From the NCBI RefSeq assembly GCF_003989735.1, contig NZ_RZGQ01000009.1:1-42226 (forward strand): a stretch of DNA of 42,226 nt, in the 5' to 3' direction. This document shows positions 7,390 through 16,129 of the stretch, piece after piece. Position numbers and translations under genes: made by a program. Numbering within the stretch: the first letter of the stretch is position 1; each line of letters begins with the position of its first letter. This DNA comes from Legionella sp. km772 (GTDB lineage Bacteria; Pseudomonadota; Gammaproteobacteria; Legionellales; Legionellaceae). The notes under the pieces are model-generated. The model worked only from the letters and a program-made list of their open reading frames with translations, had not been told where the DNA came from and did not search any database.

Positions 7390-7770
7390 ATGAGAGTTTT
7401 TAAAACAAAGTTATTTAGTCGACGGGCCAAAGAAATGGGCTTAGATGATAGCGCTCTATTTAATGCAGCAAAAGAAATAGCGCAAGGCTCTTTTGAAGCG
7501 AATTTAGGTGGGAATATTTACAAAAAGCGCATTGCCTTGGGTAATCGTGGCAAAAGCAGTGGTGCAAGAACCATTGTGGCTTTCAAGATAAAAGATAAGG
7601 CAATTTTTCTGTATGGGTTCCCAAAAAATGAACGAGGGAATATCACTCAAAAAGAAGAAATAGCTTTAAAAGGCTTAGCTGAGTTCTTTTTAGGGCGCAA
7701 TGATAATGAAATTGATAATGCGGTTGAAACAGGCGATCTAATTGAGGTACATGATGAACAAAGCCATTAA
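7390..7770 (+). CDS. RelE/HigB-type toxin
   Basis: The 126-residue protein matches the RelE-like family PF06296: a basic N-terminus (VFKTKLFSRRAKEMGL), a beta core with RIALGNRGKSSGARTIVAF, and the phrase FLYGFPKNERGNIT. These toxins are mRNA endonucleases that act on or near the ribosome. The toxin gene comes first, as in higBA-like modules, and overlaps the antitoxin start. The pair probably stabilises the integrated element. Target specificity cannot be read. Confidence 0.85.
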   Translation: MRVFKTKLFSRRAKEMGLDDSALFNAAKEIAQGSFEANLGGNIYKKRIALGNRGKSSGARTIVAFKIKDKAIFLYGFPKNERGNITQKEEIALKGLAEFFLGRNDNEIDNAVETGDLIEVHDEQSH

Positions 7771-8095
7771 ATCTCCAAAGAAGAAAGAAAAGCACAGCGA
7801 TATTCTAGATACTGTCCACGAGACAGCTAAAAGCCTTTACGACTCTGGGCTAATGAATATTGAAACAATGCATACTTTTGATGTGATGTGTTTACCTACA
7901 GTTCGTGATTTAACGCCGAGAGAAATTAAACAACTTCGACTGAGAGAAAAATTAAGCCAGCCTGTATTCGCTGAATATTTAAATGCCAGCGCGTCAACAA
8001 TTAAAAAATGGGAAACTGGAGAAAAGCACCCCACAGGCCCCGCATTGAAATTATTAAACCTTATTGCAGATAAAGGGTTAAGTATTTTGGTATAG
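7754..8095 (+). CDS. NadS/HigA-type XRE antitoxin
   Basis: The C-terminal helix-turn-helix reads LTPREIKQLRLREKLSQPVF, then SASTIKKWETGEKHPTGPALKLL, the NadS/HigA pattern that follows RelE-type toxins. The N-terminal ~45 residues would bind the toxin. The ATG at 7754 is chosen because GAGG ends six bases upstream; 7751 is also possible. It overlaps the toxin gene by 17 bases. It should bind the palindrome at 7356-7370 and repress the pair. Confidence 0.85.
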   Translation: MNKAIKSPKKKEKHSDILDTVHETAKSLYDSGLMNIETMHTFDVMCLPTVRDLTPREIKQLRLREKLSQPVFAEYLNASASTIKKWETGEKHPTGPALKLLNLIADKGLSILV

Positions 8096-8120
8096 ATCAG
8101 CTTCTTCAATCGGTCACCTT

Positions 8121-8152
8121 GCTTTAGGTGGTTTAGGTACTTTAGGTGAACT
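8121..8152 (+). repeat. Iteron cluster, right copy (three 9-base units) upstream of the recombinase
   Basis: CTTTAGGTG, GTTTAGGTA and CTTTAGGTG occur in tandem, followed by AACTT and the recombinase ATG. The last unit also supplies the likely ribosome binding site (AGGTGA). The cluster is inverted relative to 955-985. It could be a recombinase arm site, an autoregulatory operator, or both. Confidence 0.7.
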
Positions 8153-8153
8153 T

Positions 8154-9692
8154 ATGTCATATTCTCAAAAAAATTGTGTACTTTACACACGCGTTTCCTC
8201 CAAAGAACAAGAAAAAGAAGGGTTTTCTATTCCTGCTCAACAAAAGTTATTACGTACCTACGCTATAGAGAATCAATTCCTTGTTGCTAAAGAGTTTCAA
8301 GATATAGAGACAGCAAAGCAATCAGGGCGTGTAGGCTTTGCAGATATGATGAATTTTCTCACCGCCAATCCCACCATTAAAACATTACTAGTTGAAAAAA
8401 CAGACCGCTTATATCGCAACTTAAAAGATTGGGTCACCATTGAAGAATTAGATCTTGAAGTACATTTTGTAAAAGAAAATGAAGTATTGTCAGAAAGCTC
8501 ACGGTCAACTGAGAAATTTATGCACGGTATTCGTGTATTGATGGCCAAAAACTATATTGATAACCTATCTGAAGAAACACGTAAAGGTATGAATGAAAAA
8601 GCAGAGCAAGGGATTTGGCCTTCCTTTGCACCCCTTGGCTATTTGAATGTTACTGGTGATGATGGGAAAAAGATCATTATTCCCGACAAAGAGAATGCTC
8701 AATTTATTGTACAACTTTATGAATGGTATGGCTCTGGAAAATACAGCATCAAAGAACTATCTAAGATGGCAAAAGAATCAGGGATGATTTTTCGTAAAAG
8801 TAAGAACCCTGTTAATAAATCAACCATTCAAAAGATTCTCCGCAACCGTATTTATATGGGTGAGTTTGAATGGAACCAGAAAGTTCACAAGGGAAATCAT
8901 CAACCACTTGTTGACGCTGAGCTATGGGAGCAATGCCAACAAATCTTATCTGGACGTTACAGCGTGCGCACTAAAAGCACTAAGCATCAATTTGCATTCA
9001 GCGGATTGATTACTTGCGGCCACTGCCATAGCGGTTTGGTAGGCGAAATTAAGAAAGGGAAGTATATTTATTACCACTGCACCGGCCATAAAGGCAAATG
9101 CCCAGAACCTTATGTCCGAGAAGAGGTACTGGAAGAAAAATTCAGTAGCATTGTTAAGAAGCTACAATTTACACCTGAAGCCTTAGAGTGGATTAAAGAA
9201 GCTTTATTACAAAGCAATCAAGATGTTCGGCAATTTCATGATGAGGCAATAACACGCTTACAAGCAGAATATCAAAAATTAGAATCACGTATTCAGGCGA
9301 TGTACATCGATAAGCTGGATGGAAAAATTCTAGGAGATTTTTTTGAATCAATGTCGAGTAAATGGCGTGAGGAGCAATCCGTATTACTAAGCAATATTCA
9401 GAAACATCAGAATGCAAGCCAACATTATCTACTAGAAGGGATTCAATTGATCGAACTCGCACGGAATGCTTATAGCCTCTTTATTCAGCAAGTTCCAATA
9501 GAAAAACGTCGATTACTGCAATTTCTAGTATCGAACTCTTCTTGGGCACATCAAGAACTACAGGTTGAACTAAGGCAACCTTTTGATTTAATTATGAAAT
9601 TAACAGAACAAACACAAGATGTTGACGTACTTAATATAGAAAAATCAGCTACTTTTGAAAACTGGCTCCCCGGACAAGACTCGAACTTGTGA
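8154..9692 (+). CDS. Large serine recombinase (integrase of the element)
   Basis: The 512-residue protein has an N-terminal resolvase domain with the catalytic serine in YTRVSS (Ser-15). A recombinase domain follows (GYLNVTGDDGKK to ~270), then a zinc ribbon with CGHCHSG and CTGHKGKC (residues ~285-320), then a coiled coil (370-440). The last codons are read from the antisense strand of tRNA-Asn, giving the tail WLPGQDSNL. The tail therefore comes from the integration site and is probably not native; joining to 836-934 would give a 538-residue form. This enzyme most likely integrates and excises the element. Confidence 0.93.
   Translation: MSYSQKNCVLYTRVSSKEQEKEGFSIPAQQKLLRTYAIENQFLVAKEFQDIETAKQSGRVGFADMMNFLTANPTIKTLLVEKTDRLYRNLKDWVTIEELDLEVHFVKENEVLSESSRSTEKFMHGIRVLMAKNYIDNLSEETRKGMNEKAEQGIWPSFAPLGYLNVTGDDGKKIIIPDKENAQFIVQLYEWYGSGKYSIKELSKMAKESGMIFRKSKNPVNKSTIQKILRNRIYMGEFEWNQKVHKGNHQPLVDAELWEQCQQILSGRYSVRTKSTKHQFAFSGLITCGHCHSGLVGEIKKGKYIYYHCTGHKGKCPEPYVREEVLEEKFSSIVKKLQFTPEALEWIKEALLQSNQDVRQFHDEAITRLQAEYQKLESRIQAMYIDKLDGKILGDFFESMSSKWREEQSVLLSNIQKHQNASQHYLLEGIQLIELARNAYSLFIQQVPIEKRRLLQFLVSNSSWAHQELQVELRQPFDLIMKLTEQTQDVDVLNIEKSATFENWLPGQDSNL
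9663..9671. other. Proposed right attachment core (attR) within tRNA-Asn
   Basis: TGGCTCCCC, the 3' end of tRNA-Asn, is repeated at 827-835 in direct orientation. The element between the copies is about 8.8 kb. Confidence 0.55.
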
Positions 9693-9738
9693 CCTAATGA
9701 TTAACAGTCATCCGCTCTACCGACTGAGCTACCGGGGA
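9663..9738 (-). tRNA. tRNA-Asn (anticodon GUU)
   Basis: The minus strand folds as a standard cloverleaf of 76 bases. The acceptor stem is TCCCCGG with CCGGGGA, the discriminator is G and CCA is encoded. The anticodon loop is CTGTTAA with GTT, and the T-loop reads TTCGAGT. The gene is complete, so integration regenerated its 3' end. Its 3' end overlaps the recombinase stop region by 30 bases. It lies downstream of aspC on the same strand. Confidence 0.97.
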
Positions 9739-9743
9739 AGAGG

Positions 9744-9766
9744 TCGGAATCTTAAAACGATTCCGA
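9744..9766 (-). other. Hairpin between aspC and tRNA-Asn
   Basis: TCGGAATC and GATTCCGA form an 8-base stem around a 7-base loop. No T-run follows in either direction, so it is not a clear terminator. It may guide processing of the tRNA 5' side. Confidence 0.4.
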
Positions 9767-9792
9767 GTTGGGGTCAAGTATATTTTCAATAT

Positions 9793-9814
9793 TTTTTGTA
9801 ATTAATTACAAAAA
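9793..9814 (-). repeat. AT-rich perfect palindrome over the aspC stop codon
   Basis: Eleven-base arms (TTTTTGTAATT and its complement) centre on the aspC stop at 9802-9804. It could weakly terminate transcription or protect the mRNA 3' end. The evidence for function is only position. Confidence 0.35.
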
Positions 9815-10980
9815 CGTTGTAAGCGGTTTAATGCATCTTTCAATGTGTCTATTCCGGTTGCAAAAGAAAGACGGATGCAACCCTCGTTGCCGAAGGCAGA
9901 ACCTGGCACTAAAGCGAGACCTACTTCTTGTAAGAGCTTTTCGGAAAATTCCATATCATTCGCATAGCCTCGTTTTTCAATGAAGCTTTGCACGCTGGGG
10001 AAGATATAAAAAGTACCGTCTGCTGGAATTACTTCAATGCCTGGAATACTCAAGAGGCGATCGGCGACATAATCGTGGCGTTGATGGAAAGCGCTAACCA
10101 TTTCTTGGACACTGTCAGAACTACCATTTAAGGCAGCAACGGCGGCGCGTTGGGCAATGGAGCAAGGATTTGAGGTTGATTGCGATTGAATGGTCTTCAT
10201 TGCATTGATTAAGGGAGCAGGGCCTGCAGCATAACCAATGCGCCAGCCAGTCATGGCGTAGGCTTTTGAAACCCCATTTAAAACGATGGTTTGTGGATAT
10301 AACTCAGGGCAGGCATTAAGAATATTGCAAAAAGCTTGGCTCCATAAAATATGCTCATACATATCATCGGTTGCAATAAGAATATTAGGATGTTTCTTGA
10401 GGACAGCACCTAAAGCTTGTAATTCAGCGAGGGTATAGGCAACTCCTGAGGGGTTTGAGGGACTGTTTAAGAAGATCATCCGCGTTTTAGGAGTAATTGC
10501 TTGTTCTAATTGCTGGGCGGTAATTTTATAGCGCTGAGCCGGAGTCGTATCTATAATGACTGGCGTGCCTTCTGCTAATAAAACCATATCGGGGTAAGAG
10601 ACCCAATAAGGGGCAGGAATAATTACTTCATCACCAGGATTTAATAAGGCCTGGCATAAGTTGTAGCAACTCTGTTTGCCGCCTACCGATACTAAAATTT
10701 GATTTAATTCGTAAGCCAAACCATTATCGCGCTGGAATTTATTTTTTATTGCTTCTTTTAGTTCTGGAATGCCATCTACCGCGGTATACTTAGTGTAGCC
10801 GCTTTCAATAGCTTGAATAGCCGCCAGTTTAATATGTTGGGGCGTATCAAAATCAGGCTCTCCAGTGCCAAGATTAATAATATCTAAGCCTTGGGCGCGC
10901 ATTTGGGTTGCTTTTGCGGCCACAGCTAGGGTGGGAGAAGGCTTTATTTTTTGTATACGCTTCGCTAAGGCGATATCCAT
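9802..10980 (-). CDS. aspC: Aspartate aminotransferase (class I, PLP-dependent)
   Basis: The 392-residue enzyme has the PLP lysine at Lys-239 in NGVSKAYAMTGWRIGY, the substrate-binding SPSNPSGV, and a C-terminal Arg in GCIRLSFATG. It is the subfamily that begins with A.RI..IKPSPTLAV..KA, the thermophile-type AspAT that may also act on prephenate in some bacteria. AGGAG precedes the ATG. It is divergent from uvrB with 36 bases between the starts. It moves amino groups between aspartate and 2-oxoglutarate. Confidence 0.92.
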   Translation of the reverse strand: MDIALAKRIQKIKPSPTLAVAAKATQMRAQGLDIINLGTGEPDFDTPQHIKLAAIQAIESGYTKYTAVDGIPELKEAIKNKFQRDNGLAYELNQILVSVGGKQSCYNLCQALLNPGDEVIIPAPYWVSYPDMVLLAEGTPVIIDTTPAQRYKITAQQLEQAITPKTRMIFLNSPSNPSGVAYTLAELQALGAVLKKHPNILIATDDMYEHILWSQAFCNILNACPELYPQTIVLNGVSKAYAMTGWRIGYAAGPAPLINAMKTIQSQSTSNPCSIAQRAAVAALNGSSDSVQEMVSAFHQRHDYVADRLLSIPGIEVIPADGTFYIFPSVQSFIEKRGYANDMEFSEKLLQEVGLALVPGSAFGNEGCIRLSFATGIDTLKDALNRLQRFCN

Positions 10981-11016
10981 CTATGAACTCCTGTGATTTA
11001 GCCTATAATATAGGAC

Positions 11017-13008
11017 ATGAAAAATATATTTAAAATTTACTCAAATTTTGCGCCAGCCGGTGATCAACCCAACGCAATTGCCTCCTTATTGGATGGCTTA
11101 AAATCTGGTTTAGCTAAACAGACTTTACTGGGTGTTACAGGCTCAGGTAAAACCTTCACCATCGCGCATGTCATTCAAGAGATGAAAAGGCCGACCTTAA
11201 TTATGGCGCCCAATAAAACTCTTGCGGCACAGCTTTACGGTGAATTTAAAGCTTTTTTTCCTGATAATGCGGTCGAATATTTTGTTTCCTATTATGACTA
11301 TTATCAGCCTGAAGCCTATGTGCCTGCTTCTGACACCTTTATCGAAAAAGATTCGTCTATAAATGAGCATATTGAGCAAATGCGTTTATCGGCAACCAAA
11401 GCCTTAATCGAACGTAAAGATGCGATTATTGTGGCCACGGTTTCTGCTATTTATGGTCTAGGCGATCCTGATTCTTATTTACGTATGGTATTACATCTTT
11501 CACGTGGAGAACACACCGGGCAGCGTAAAATTTTAACGCGTCTTGCTGAAATGCAATACAAACGCAGTACCATGGCGCTTGAGCGTGGCCAATTTAGAGT
11601 CCATGGGGATGTAATCGACATTTTTCCAGCGGATTCAGAAACCGAGGCCATTAGGGTCGAGCTCTTTGATGATGAAGTTGAAAACCTGGCCCGTTTTGAT
11701 CCCTTAACTGGCGAAATTTTACAACGTCTACCCCGGGTTACAATTTTTCCTAAAACCCATTATGTAACACCGCGCGATCGAATTTTGGAAACTATTGATT
11801 TAGTTAAAGAGGAGTTAGAGCAACGTTTGATTGAATTTAAGGCGCAAAATAAGTTAGTCGAGGCCCAACGCTTAGAACAACGGACCTATTTTGATGTTGA
11901 AATGATGTTGGAGTTAGGTTATTGCTCCGGCATAGAAAATTACTCGCGTTATCTATCTCGGCGCAATCAAGGGGAGGCTCCGCCGACCTTATTTGATTAT
12001 TTACCTCCGGAAGCCTTGCTAATCATTGATGAATCCCATGTGACCGTACCCCAAATAGGTGGGATGTACCGTGGAGATCGGGCGCGGAAAGAAAATTTAG
12101 TGAATTATGGTTTTCGCCTCCCTTCCGCCTTAGATAATAGGCCTTTACGTTTTGAAGAGTTTGAAGGACGCTCACCGCAAACCATTTATATTTCAGCGAC
12201 TCCCGGGGCTTATGAACAAGCGCATGCCGATAATGTTGCAGAACAAGTAGTCCGGCCCACGGGGCTTATTGACCCTGAAGTAGAAATAAGGCCAGTGCGC
12301 ACCCAGGTGGATGATCTATTGTCCGAAATTAATCTGGTGATTAAAGAAGATGCGCGGGTTTTAGTCACCACCTTAACCAAACGCATGGCAGAAGATCTAA
12401 CCGATTATTTAATGGAGCACGGGATTAAAGTACGTTATTTGCATTCGGATGTAGACACCGTGGAACGTATGGAAATTATTAGAGATCTCCGCTTGGGTGT
12501 TTTTGATGTCTTAGTGGGAATTAATTTGCTGCGCGAAGGTTTAGATATGCCCGAGGTAGCTTTAGTTGCTATTTTAGACGCCGATAAAGAAGGTTTTTTA
12601 CGTTCGGATCGTTCCCTAATTCAGACTATTGGCCGGGCGGCGCGCAATGTTAAAGGGCGAGCGATTCTCTATGCTGATAGAATTACGGGTTCTATGCAAA
12701 GAGCTTTGGATGAAACAGAGCGACGACGCGAGAAACAGAAAGCCTTTAATGCTGCGCATGGAATTACGCCAAAAGGAATTGAGAAATCGGTGACCGATAT
12801 TATGGAGGCCTCCTCTTTTGGTAAACCAAAAACTAAAGTTGCAGAAAAAATGCCAGCCTATATGCATTTATCACCGCAAGAGTTAAGCAAAAAAATTAAC
12901 ATTTTGGAAAAGCAAATGTATCAGCATGCGAAAAATATGGAATTCGAATTGGCAGCCAAAGTAAGGGATGAGTATTTATTATTAAAAGAACAACTCTTGA
13001 AGGTATAA
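11017..13008 (+). CDS. uvrB: UvrABC system protein B
   Basis: The 663-residue protein is full length for UvrB. It shows Walker A GVTGSGKT (~41-48), the beta-hairpin [12 protein letters not shown] that probes for lesions, DESH near 337, helicase motifs ending QTIGRAARN, and a C-terminal UVR domain ([20 protein letters not shown]). It works in nucleotide excision repair after UvrA loading and recruits UvrC. TATAAT sits at 11004-11009, only 7 bases before the ATG, so the leader may be extremely short. No LexA box is seen, in line with Legionella lacking lexA. Confidence 0.97.
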   Translation: MKNIFKIYSNFAPAGDQPNAIASLLDGLKSGLAKQTLLGVTGSGKTFTIAHVIQEMKRPTLIMAPNKTLAAQLYGEFKAFFPDNAVEYFVSYYDYYQPEAYVPASDTFIEKDSSINEHIEQMRLSATKALIERKDAIIVATVSAIYGLGDPDSYLRMVLHLSRGEHTGQRKILTRLAEMQYKRSTMALERGQFRVHGDVIDIFPADSETEAIRVELFDDEVENLARFDPLTGEILQRLPRVTIFPKTHYVTPRDRILETIDLVKEELEQRLIEFKAQNKLVEAQRLEQRTYFDVEMMLELGYCSGIENYSRYLSRRNQGEAPPTLFDYLPPEALLIIDESHVTVPQIGGMYRGDRARKENLVNYGFRLPSALDNRPLRFEEFEGRSPQTIYISATPGAYEQAHADNVAEQVVRPTGLIDPEVEIRPVRTQVDDLLSEINLVIKEDARVLVTTLTKRMAEDLTDYLMEHGIKVRYLHSDVDTVERMEIIRDLRLGVFDVLVGINLLREGLDMPEVALVAILDADKEGFLRSDRSLIQTIGRAARNVKGRAILYADRITGSMQRALDETERRREKQKAFNAAHGITPKGIEKSVTDIMEASSFGKPKTKVAEKMPAYMHLSPQELSKKINILEKQMYQHAKNMEFELAAKVRDEYLLLKEQLLKV

Positions 13009-13160
13009 CCCGATAGTCATCGATTTTGAACCCTGAGGTTCAAGTGGGGAGCGGATGAATTGGTTCAGGCTTCCCACTTCAAGGTGGGCATGCACAACGC
13101 CAATTACAGGATGCTCTCCTGGCAGTGAGTATTGGTTCGAAAATCACTCGCCATCGGGTT
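13007..13160 (-). ncRNA. ssrS: 6S RNA
   Basis: On the minus strand the ends pair (CCCGAT with ATCGGG; GATTTT and GAACC with GGTTC and AAAATC) into a long closing stem. Inside is GTTGTGCATGCCCACC, then AAGCCTGAACC, then CACTTGAACCTCAGGGTTCA. The same ordered landmarks occur in E. coli 6S (GCATGC, AAGCCT, TTGAACC..GGGTTCAA). It lies downstream of zapA on the same strand, the expected neighbourhood, with one gene between. 6S binds RNA polymerase and shifts promoter use in stationary phase; in Legionella it supports intracellular growth. The ends are approximate. Confidence 0.78.
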
Positions 13161-13166
13161 AATTAC

Positions 13167-13172
13167 ATTATA
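13167..13172 (-). promoter_or_regulatory. -10 element of the 6S RNA gene
   Basis: The minus strand reads GCTATAAT, followed after six bases by the start of the 6S closing stem (AACCCGAT), so transcription should begin near 13160. The -35 is poor (AGTTTT at 17 bases), which allows other sigma factors or an extended -10. Confidence 0.6.
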
Positions 13173-13206
13173 GCATTTTATTTTCAAATAAAACTAGTAC
13201 AGCAGC

Positions 13207-14784
13207 TTACTTTGGAAATTCATCGGCAGTCGCATAACTCCAATCTTGTTTGTAGCTTTCTGGAATGTTGTCCGTCAATAATTGCCCAGGCTCTAGATAA
13301 TCATAAATTTTATTAAAGGGTTTAACTTGATTAACCGCCACTCTTCGCATGATATGGAAGGGTTTTAGATCGGCAGGATCATTTAAGCCTAAAGCCCCAA
13401 CCATTTCTTGAAAGCTTTTCATGGTATTTTTATGGAAGTTAGCCACATTAATTTTTTTCTCATCCACTACCAGACCATATTGCAGACGCTTACTTTGGGT
13501 GGTTACCCCTGTAGGACAGGTGTTGGCGTTACATTGTTTACTTTGGATGCACCCCGTGGCGAGCATCATTCCGCGGGCGGAATTACACATATCAGCGCCT
13601 AAGGCAATATTAAAAAGCATGTCAAAACCATTAGTCACTTTACCGCTACAAATGATACGGATTTTATTCCTTACATTAATACCCACTAAGGCATTGTGTA
13701 CATAGACCAAGCCTGCTTCTAAGGGGGTGCCAATGAAATTAGTATATTCAACTGGAGCGGCTCCTGTTCCGCCTTCTGCGCCATCCACGGTAATGAAATC
13801 CGGTAAGATCTTCGTTTTTAACATAGCCTTACAGATAGATAAAAATTCATCGCGACGACCTAAACATAATTTAAAGCCGGTTGGCTTGCCACCTGAAAGA
13901 TCCCGCAGTTTTTTGATAAACTCGAGTAAGCCAATTGGCGTGTCAAAGGCTGAGTGAGCAATGGGAGATAAAACATCTTTACCCATAGGAACCTTACGGA
14001 CCCGGGCTATTTCTTCAGTGAGTTTAGCTGCGGGAAGGATACCACCGTGTGAGGGTTTGGCGCCTTGGGATAACTTAAGCTCGATCATTTTCACTTCAGG
14101 CCGCAAGGCTTCTATTTTAAATTCCTCTTCACTGAAGCGGCCTTCATTATCGCGGCAGCCAAAATAGGCGGTACCTATTTGGAAAATAATATCACCGCCT
14201 TGCAAATGATAAGGACTTAAGCCACCCTCACCCGTGTTATGAGCAAAGCCACCAATTTGCGCCCCTTTATTCATAGCCATAATCGCTTTGGGGGATAGTG
14301 CGCCAAAACTCATGGCGGAAATATTCAATAAGGAGGCACTATAGGGTTGAGTGCAATCAGGACCACCTACCCAAATACGGCTTTCAACTTCGGAGGCATA
14401 TTTAGGGGTTAAGGAATGCAAGGCCCAGGTATAGCCCACACTGGAAATATCGCGCTCAGTACCAAAGGGAATAGTATCACGAACATTTTTTGCCCGCTGA
14501 TAGACTAAGGAGCGGCTTTCTCGATTAAATGGAAGTTCACTTTCATCAGTGGCGATGAAATATTGCTGAATTTCAGGGCGCAAAAATTCTAAAAAATAAC
14601 GAACATGACCTAATACGGGAAAATTACGTAAGATCGTATGTTTTCTTTGGAGTAGATCATAAATCCATAAGAGAACAATGGGGATAAAAAAAAGAAAAAA
14701 CCATCTGAGGTCCTGCAGCATAACAAATATGGCTAAAAAAACTAGAAGAACTACTCCAAATCCTAGGTACCATTGTCGTCTCAT
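13207..14784 (-). CDS. FMN-binding glutamate synthase family protein
   Basis: The 525-residue protein has two N-terminal membrane segments (residues ~5-45), followed by a glutamate-synthase alpha-domain barrel. Visible motifs are GEGGLSPYH, AKPSHGGILPA, DGAEGGTGAAP, and CIQSKQCNANTC, which fits the 3Fe-4S cysteine spacing of GltB. It lacks the glutaminase and C-terminal domains of real glutamate synthase, so it is a stand-alone redox protein of uncertain reaction. It lies between zapA and 6S RNA and has AAGGGA before the ATG. Confidence 0.88.
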   Translation of the reverse strand: MRRQWYLGFGVVLLVFLAIFVMLQDLRWFFLFFIPIVLLWIYDLLQRKHTILRNFPVLGHVRYFLEFLRPEIQQYFIATDESELPFNRESRSLVYQRAKNVRDTIPFGTERDISSVGYTWALHSLTPKYASEVESRIWVGGPDCTQPYSASLLNISAMSFGALSPKAIMAMNKGAQIGGFAHNTGEGGLSPYHLQGGDIIFQIGTAYFGCRDNEGRFSEEEFKIEALRPEVKMIELKLSQGAKPSHGGILPAAKLTEEIARVRKVPMGKDVLSPIAHSAFDTPIGLLEFIKKLRDLSGGKPTGFKLCLGRRDEFLSICKAMLKTKILPDFITVDGAEGGTGAAPVEYTNFIGTPLEAGLVYVHNALVGINVRNKIRIICSGKVTNGFDMLFNIALGADMCNSARGMMLATGCIQSKQCNANTCPTGVTTQSKRLQYGLVVDEKKINVANFHKNTMKSFQEMVGALGLNDPADLKPFHIMRRVAVNQVKPFNKIYDYLEPGQLLTDNIPESYKQDWSYATADEFPK

Positions 14785-14835
14785 AAAAATCCCTTTTGAA
14801 TGCTAATTTTTTTTATTCTATACCTATTTTACTCA

Positions 14836-15156
14836 TTAATCTGTGGCAGGAATATTATAAATATCGCCGCCGACCGTTTTATTTATTTTACTTTCTAATG
14901 AACTGATGAATTGATTCACTTGATGACGCTGTTGTTCTTGTTCACTTTTGCAAATGATTAACTCATGTCCGATATCCAAAGCGGCAAGTAGTAAAGTTTG
15001 CATATTGTCTAAATATTTAAATTTACTTTTATGACTGGCTATCTTTTCATTGAGTTTTGCTGCAGCAAGGAGAAGACTAGCCTCTTCACTTTCTGGGCAT
15101 TTAATTTGATAGGATTTATTCATTATTTTTATTGTACAGGTCTTAATATTAGTCAT
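14836..15156 (-). CDS. zapA: Cell division protein ZapA
   Basis: From the ATG at 15156 the protein has 106 residues, the usual ZapA length. The upstream in-frame ATG at 15243 would add 29 residues without a family match. The N-terminal fold (TCTIKIMNKSYQIKCPESEE, then LLLAAAKLNEKI) is typical, and the C-terminus is a coiled coil. ZapA cross-links FtsZ filaments at the division site. AAGG lies about 10 bases upstream. In related bacteria it is divergent from ygfB; here two extra genes separate them. Confidence 0.85.
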   Translation of the reverse strand: MTNIKTCTIKIMNKSYQIKCPESEEASLLLAAAKLNEKIASHKSKFKYLDNMQTLLLAALDIGHELIICKSEQEQQRHQVNQFISSLESKINKTVGGDIYNIPATD

Positions 15157-15336
15157 TCTTATGCCTTGATTGGAGCATCTGTCTAGATAAATAGTACCAA
15201 TTTTGCAGAGTCTCAGCAAATAATTAGGCCATTTTCTTACCAACAGAGCAGTTGGAAATGCAATTTATAAGCATTGAATAAATAATTCAAACTAAGTAGA
15301 GTAGCTGTTTAGGGTAAATGGGAAGGATTCAAGGAC

Positions 15337-16104
15337 GTGGGTGAATTTTTAAAAACACTGGGTGGCGTTGCTCTTGTAAGTTTTTTAACTAGCTATTCCG
15401 CGGTTTTTGCCGGGAAGATGGAGGCCCTAAAAGGCTCTAATTGGTATCTAGGCGCTCTGGGGAGCGCATTTTGGGCCAGTGTTCCTGAGCGAGTTTCGGT
15501 CTATAACGGCGCACCTTCTCCCTATCATTATGATTATTATTCACTCACCGATAATGCTGGTGGGGCGGTAGGATTAACACTAGGGAGTGAATGGCGCGCC
15601 CACCGTTATTGGGTTCCCACTGCTGCCTTAGGCTTACAATACGAGCATTTTTTTCCCAGCACTATTAAGGGCACCATAACCCAATACACGCTGCCACAGT
15701 TTGCCAATTACAGCCATAGTTGGGAAACCTCCGCCGATCTCCTATCTCTTTATACCAAGCTTACCCTTGTTGCCTATCATTCTTTAAGTCCTTTTATTAA
15801 TGTTGGAATTGGTTGGGCCATGAATCGCACTAGGGCGACCTATGAAACGGCTTTCCCGGGCATTTTAGCCCGGAATAGCCCTGGTTTTGGCACGCATACT
15901 CAAAATGATCTTGCTTACAACTTTGGGCTTGGTGTTGATTATGCCTTAGCTAAACTATGGTCTGTTTCTCTAGCCTATAACTATCAATACTTAGGAAGTT
16001 TCCGGTCTAGCAATGGGGTTGCTGGCTGGTCTGAAAATTATTTACACATTAAAAACTATAAAATAAACAGGCTTAATGCCGGCATTACCTATCATTTTGG
16101 CTAA
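15337..16104 (+). CDS. Outer-membrane beta-barrel protein
   Basis: The 255-residue protein begins at GTG with a signal peptide ending near VFAG (residue ~26). Alternating beta strands fill the rest, and the chain ends RLNAGITYHFG, with the penultimate Phe that BAM substrates show. Segments such as WYLGALGSAFW, NVGIGWAMN and WSVSLAYNYQYLG look like barrel strands. It resembles the OmpA/OmpW-size outer-membrane proteins common in Legionella. It is followed by the GH17-like gene after 25 bases, so the two are probably co-transcribed. The start is uncertain because the ribosome binding site spacing is poor. Confidence 0.78.
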   Translation: MGEFLKTLGGVALVSFLTSYSAVFAGKMEALKGSNWYLGALGSAFWASVPERVSVYNGAPSPYHYDYYSLTDNAGGAVGLTLGSEWRAHRYWVPTAALGLQYEHFFPSTIKGTITQYTLPQFANYSHSWETSADLLSLYTKLTLVAYHSLSPFINVGIGWAMNRTRATYETAFPGILARNSPGFGTHTQNDLAYNFGLGVDYALAKLWSVSLAYNYQYLGSFRSSNGVAGWSENYLHIKNYKINRLNAGITYHFG

Positions 16105-16129
16105 TGGCTTTCTAGGAAGTGGAGTGAGT

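Noticed and set aside
8154-9692. Tail WLPGQDSNL as a native recombinase end
   Set aside because: It is a translation of the tRNA-Asn antisense strand and so reflects the insertion site.
9744-9766. Rho-independent terminator between aspC and tRNA-Asn
   Set aside because: The stem is good, but no T-run follows in the direction of transcription.
11004-11016. LexA/SOS box for uvrB
   Set aside because: No CTG-N10-CAG pattern lies in the short aspC/uvrB gap.
13009-13160. CsrA-binding RsmY/RsmZ-type RNA on the plus strand
   Set aside because: GGA motifs occur on the plus strand, but the ordered 6S landmarks, the -10 and the neighbourhood of zapA are on the minus strand.
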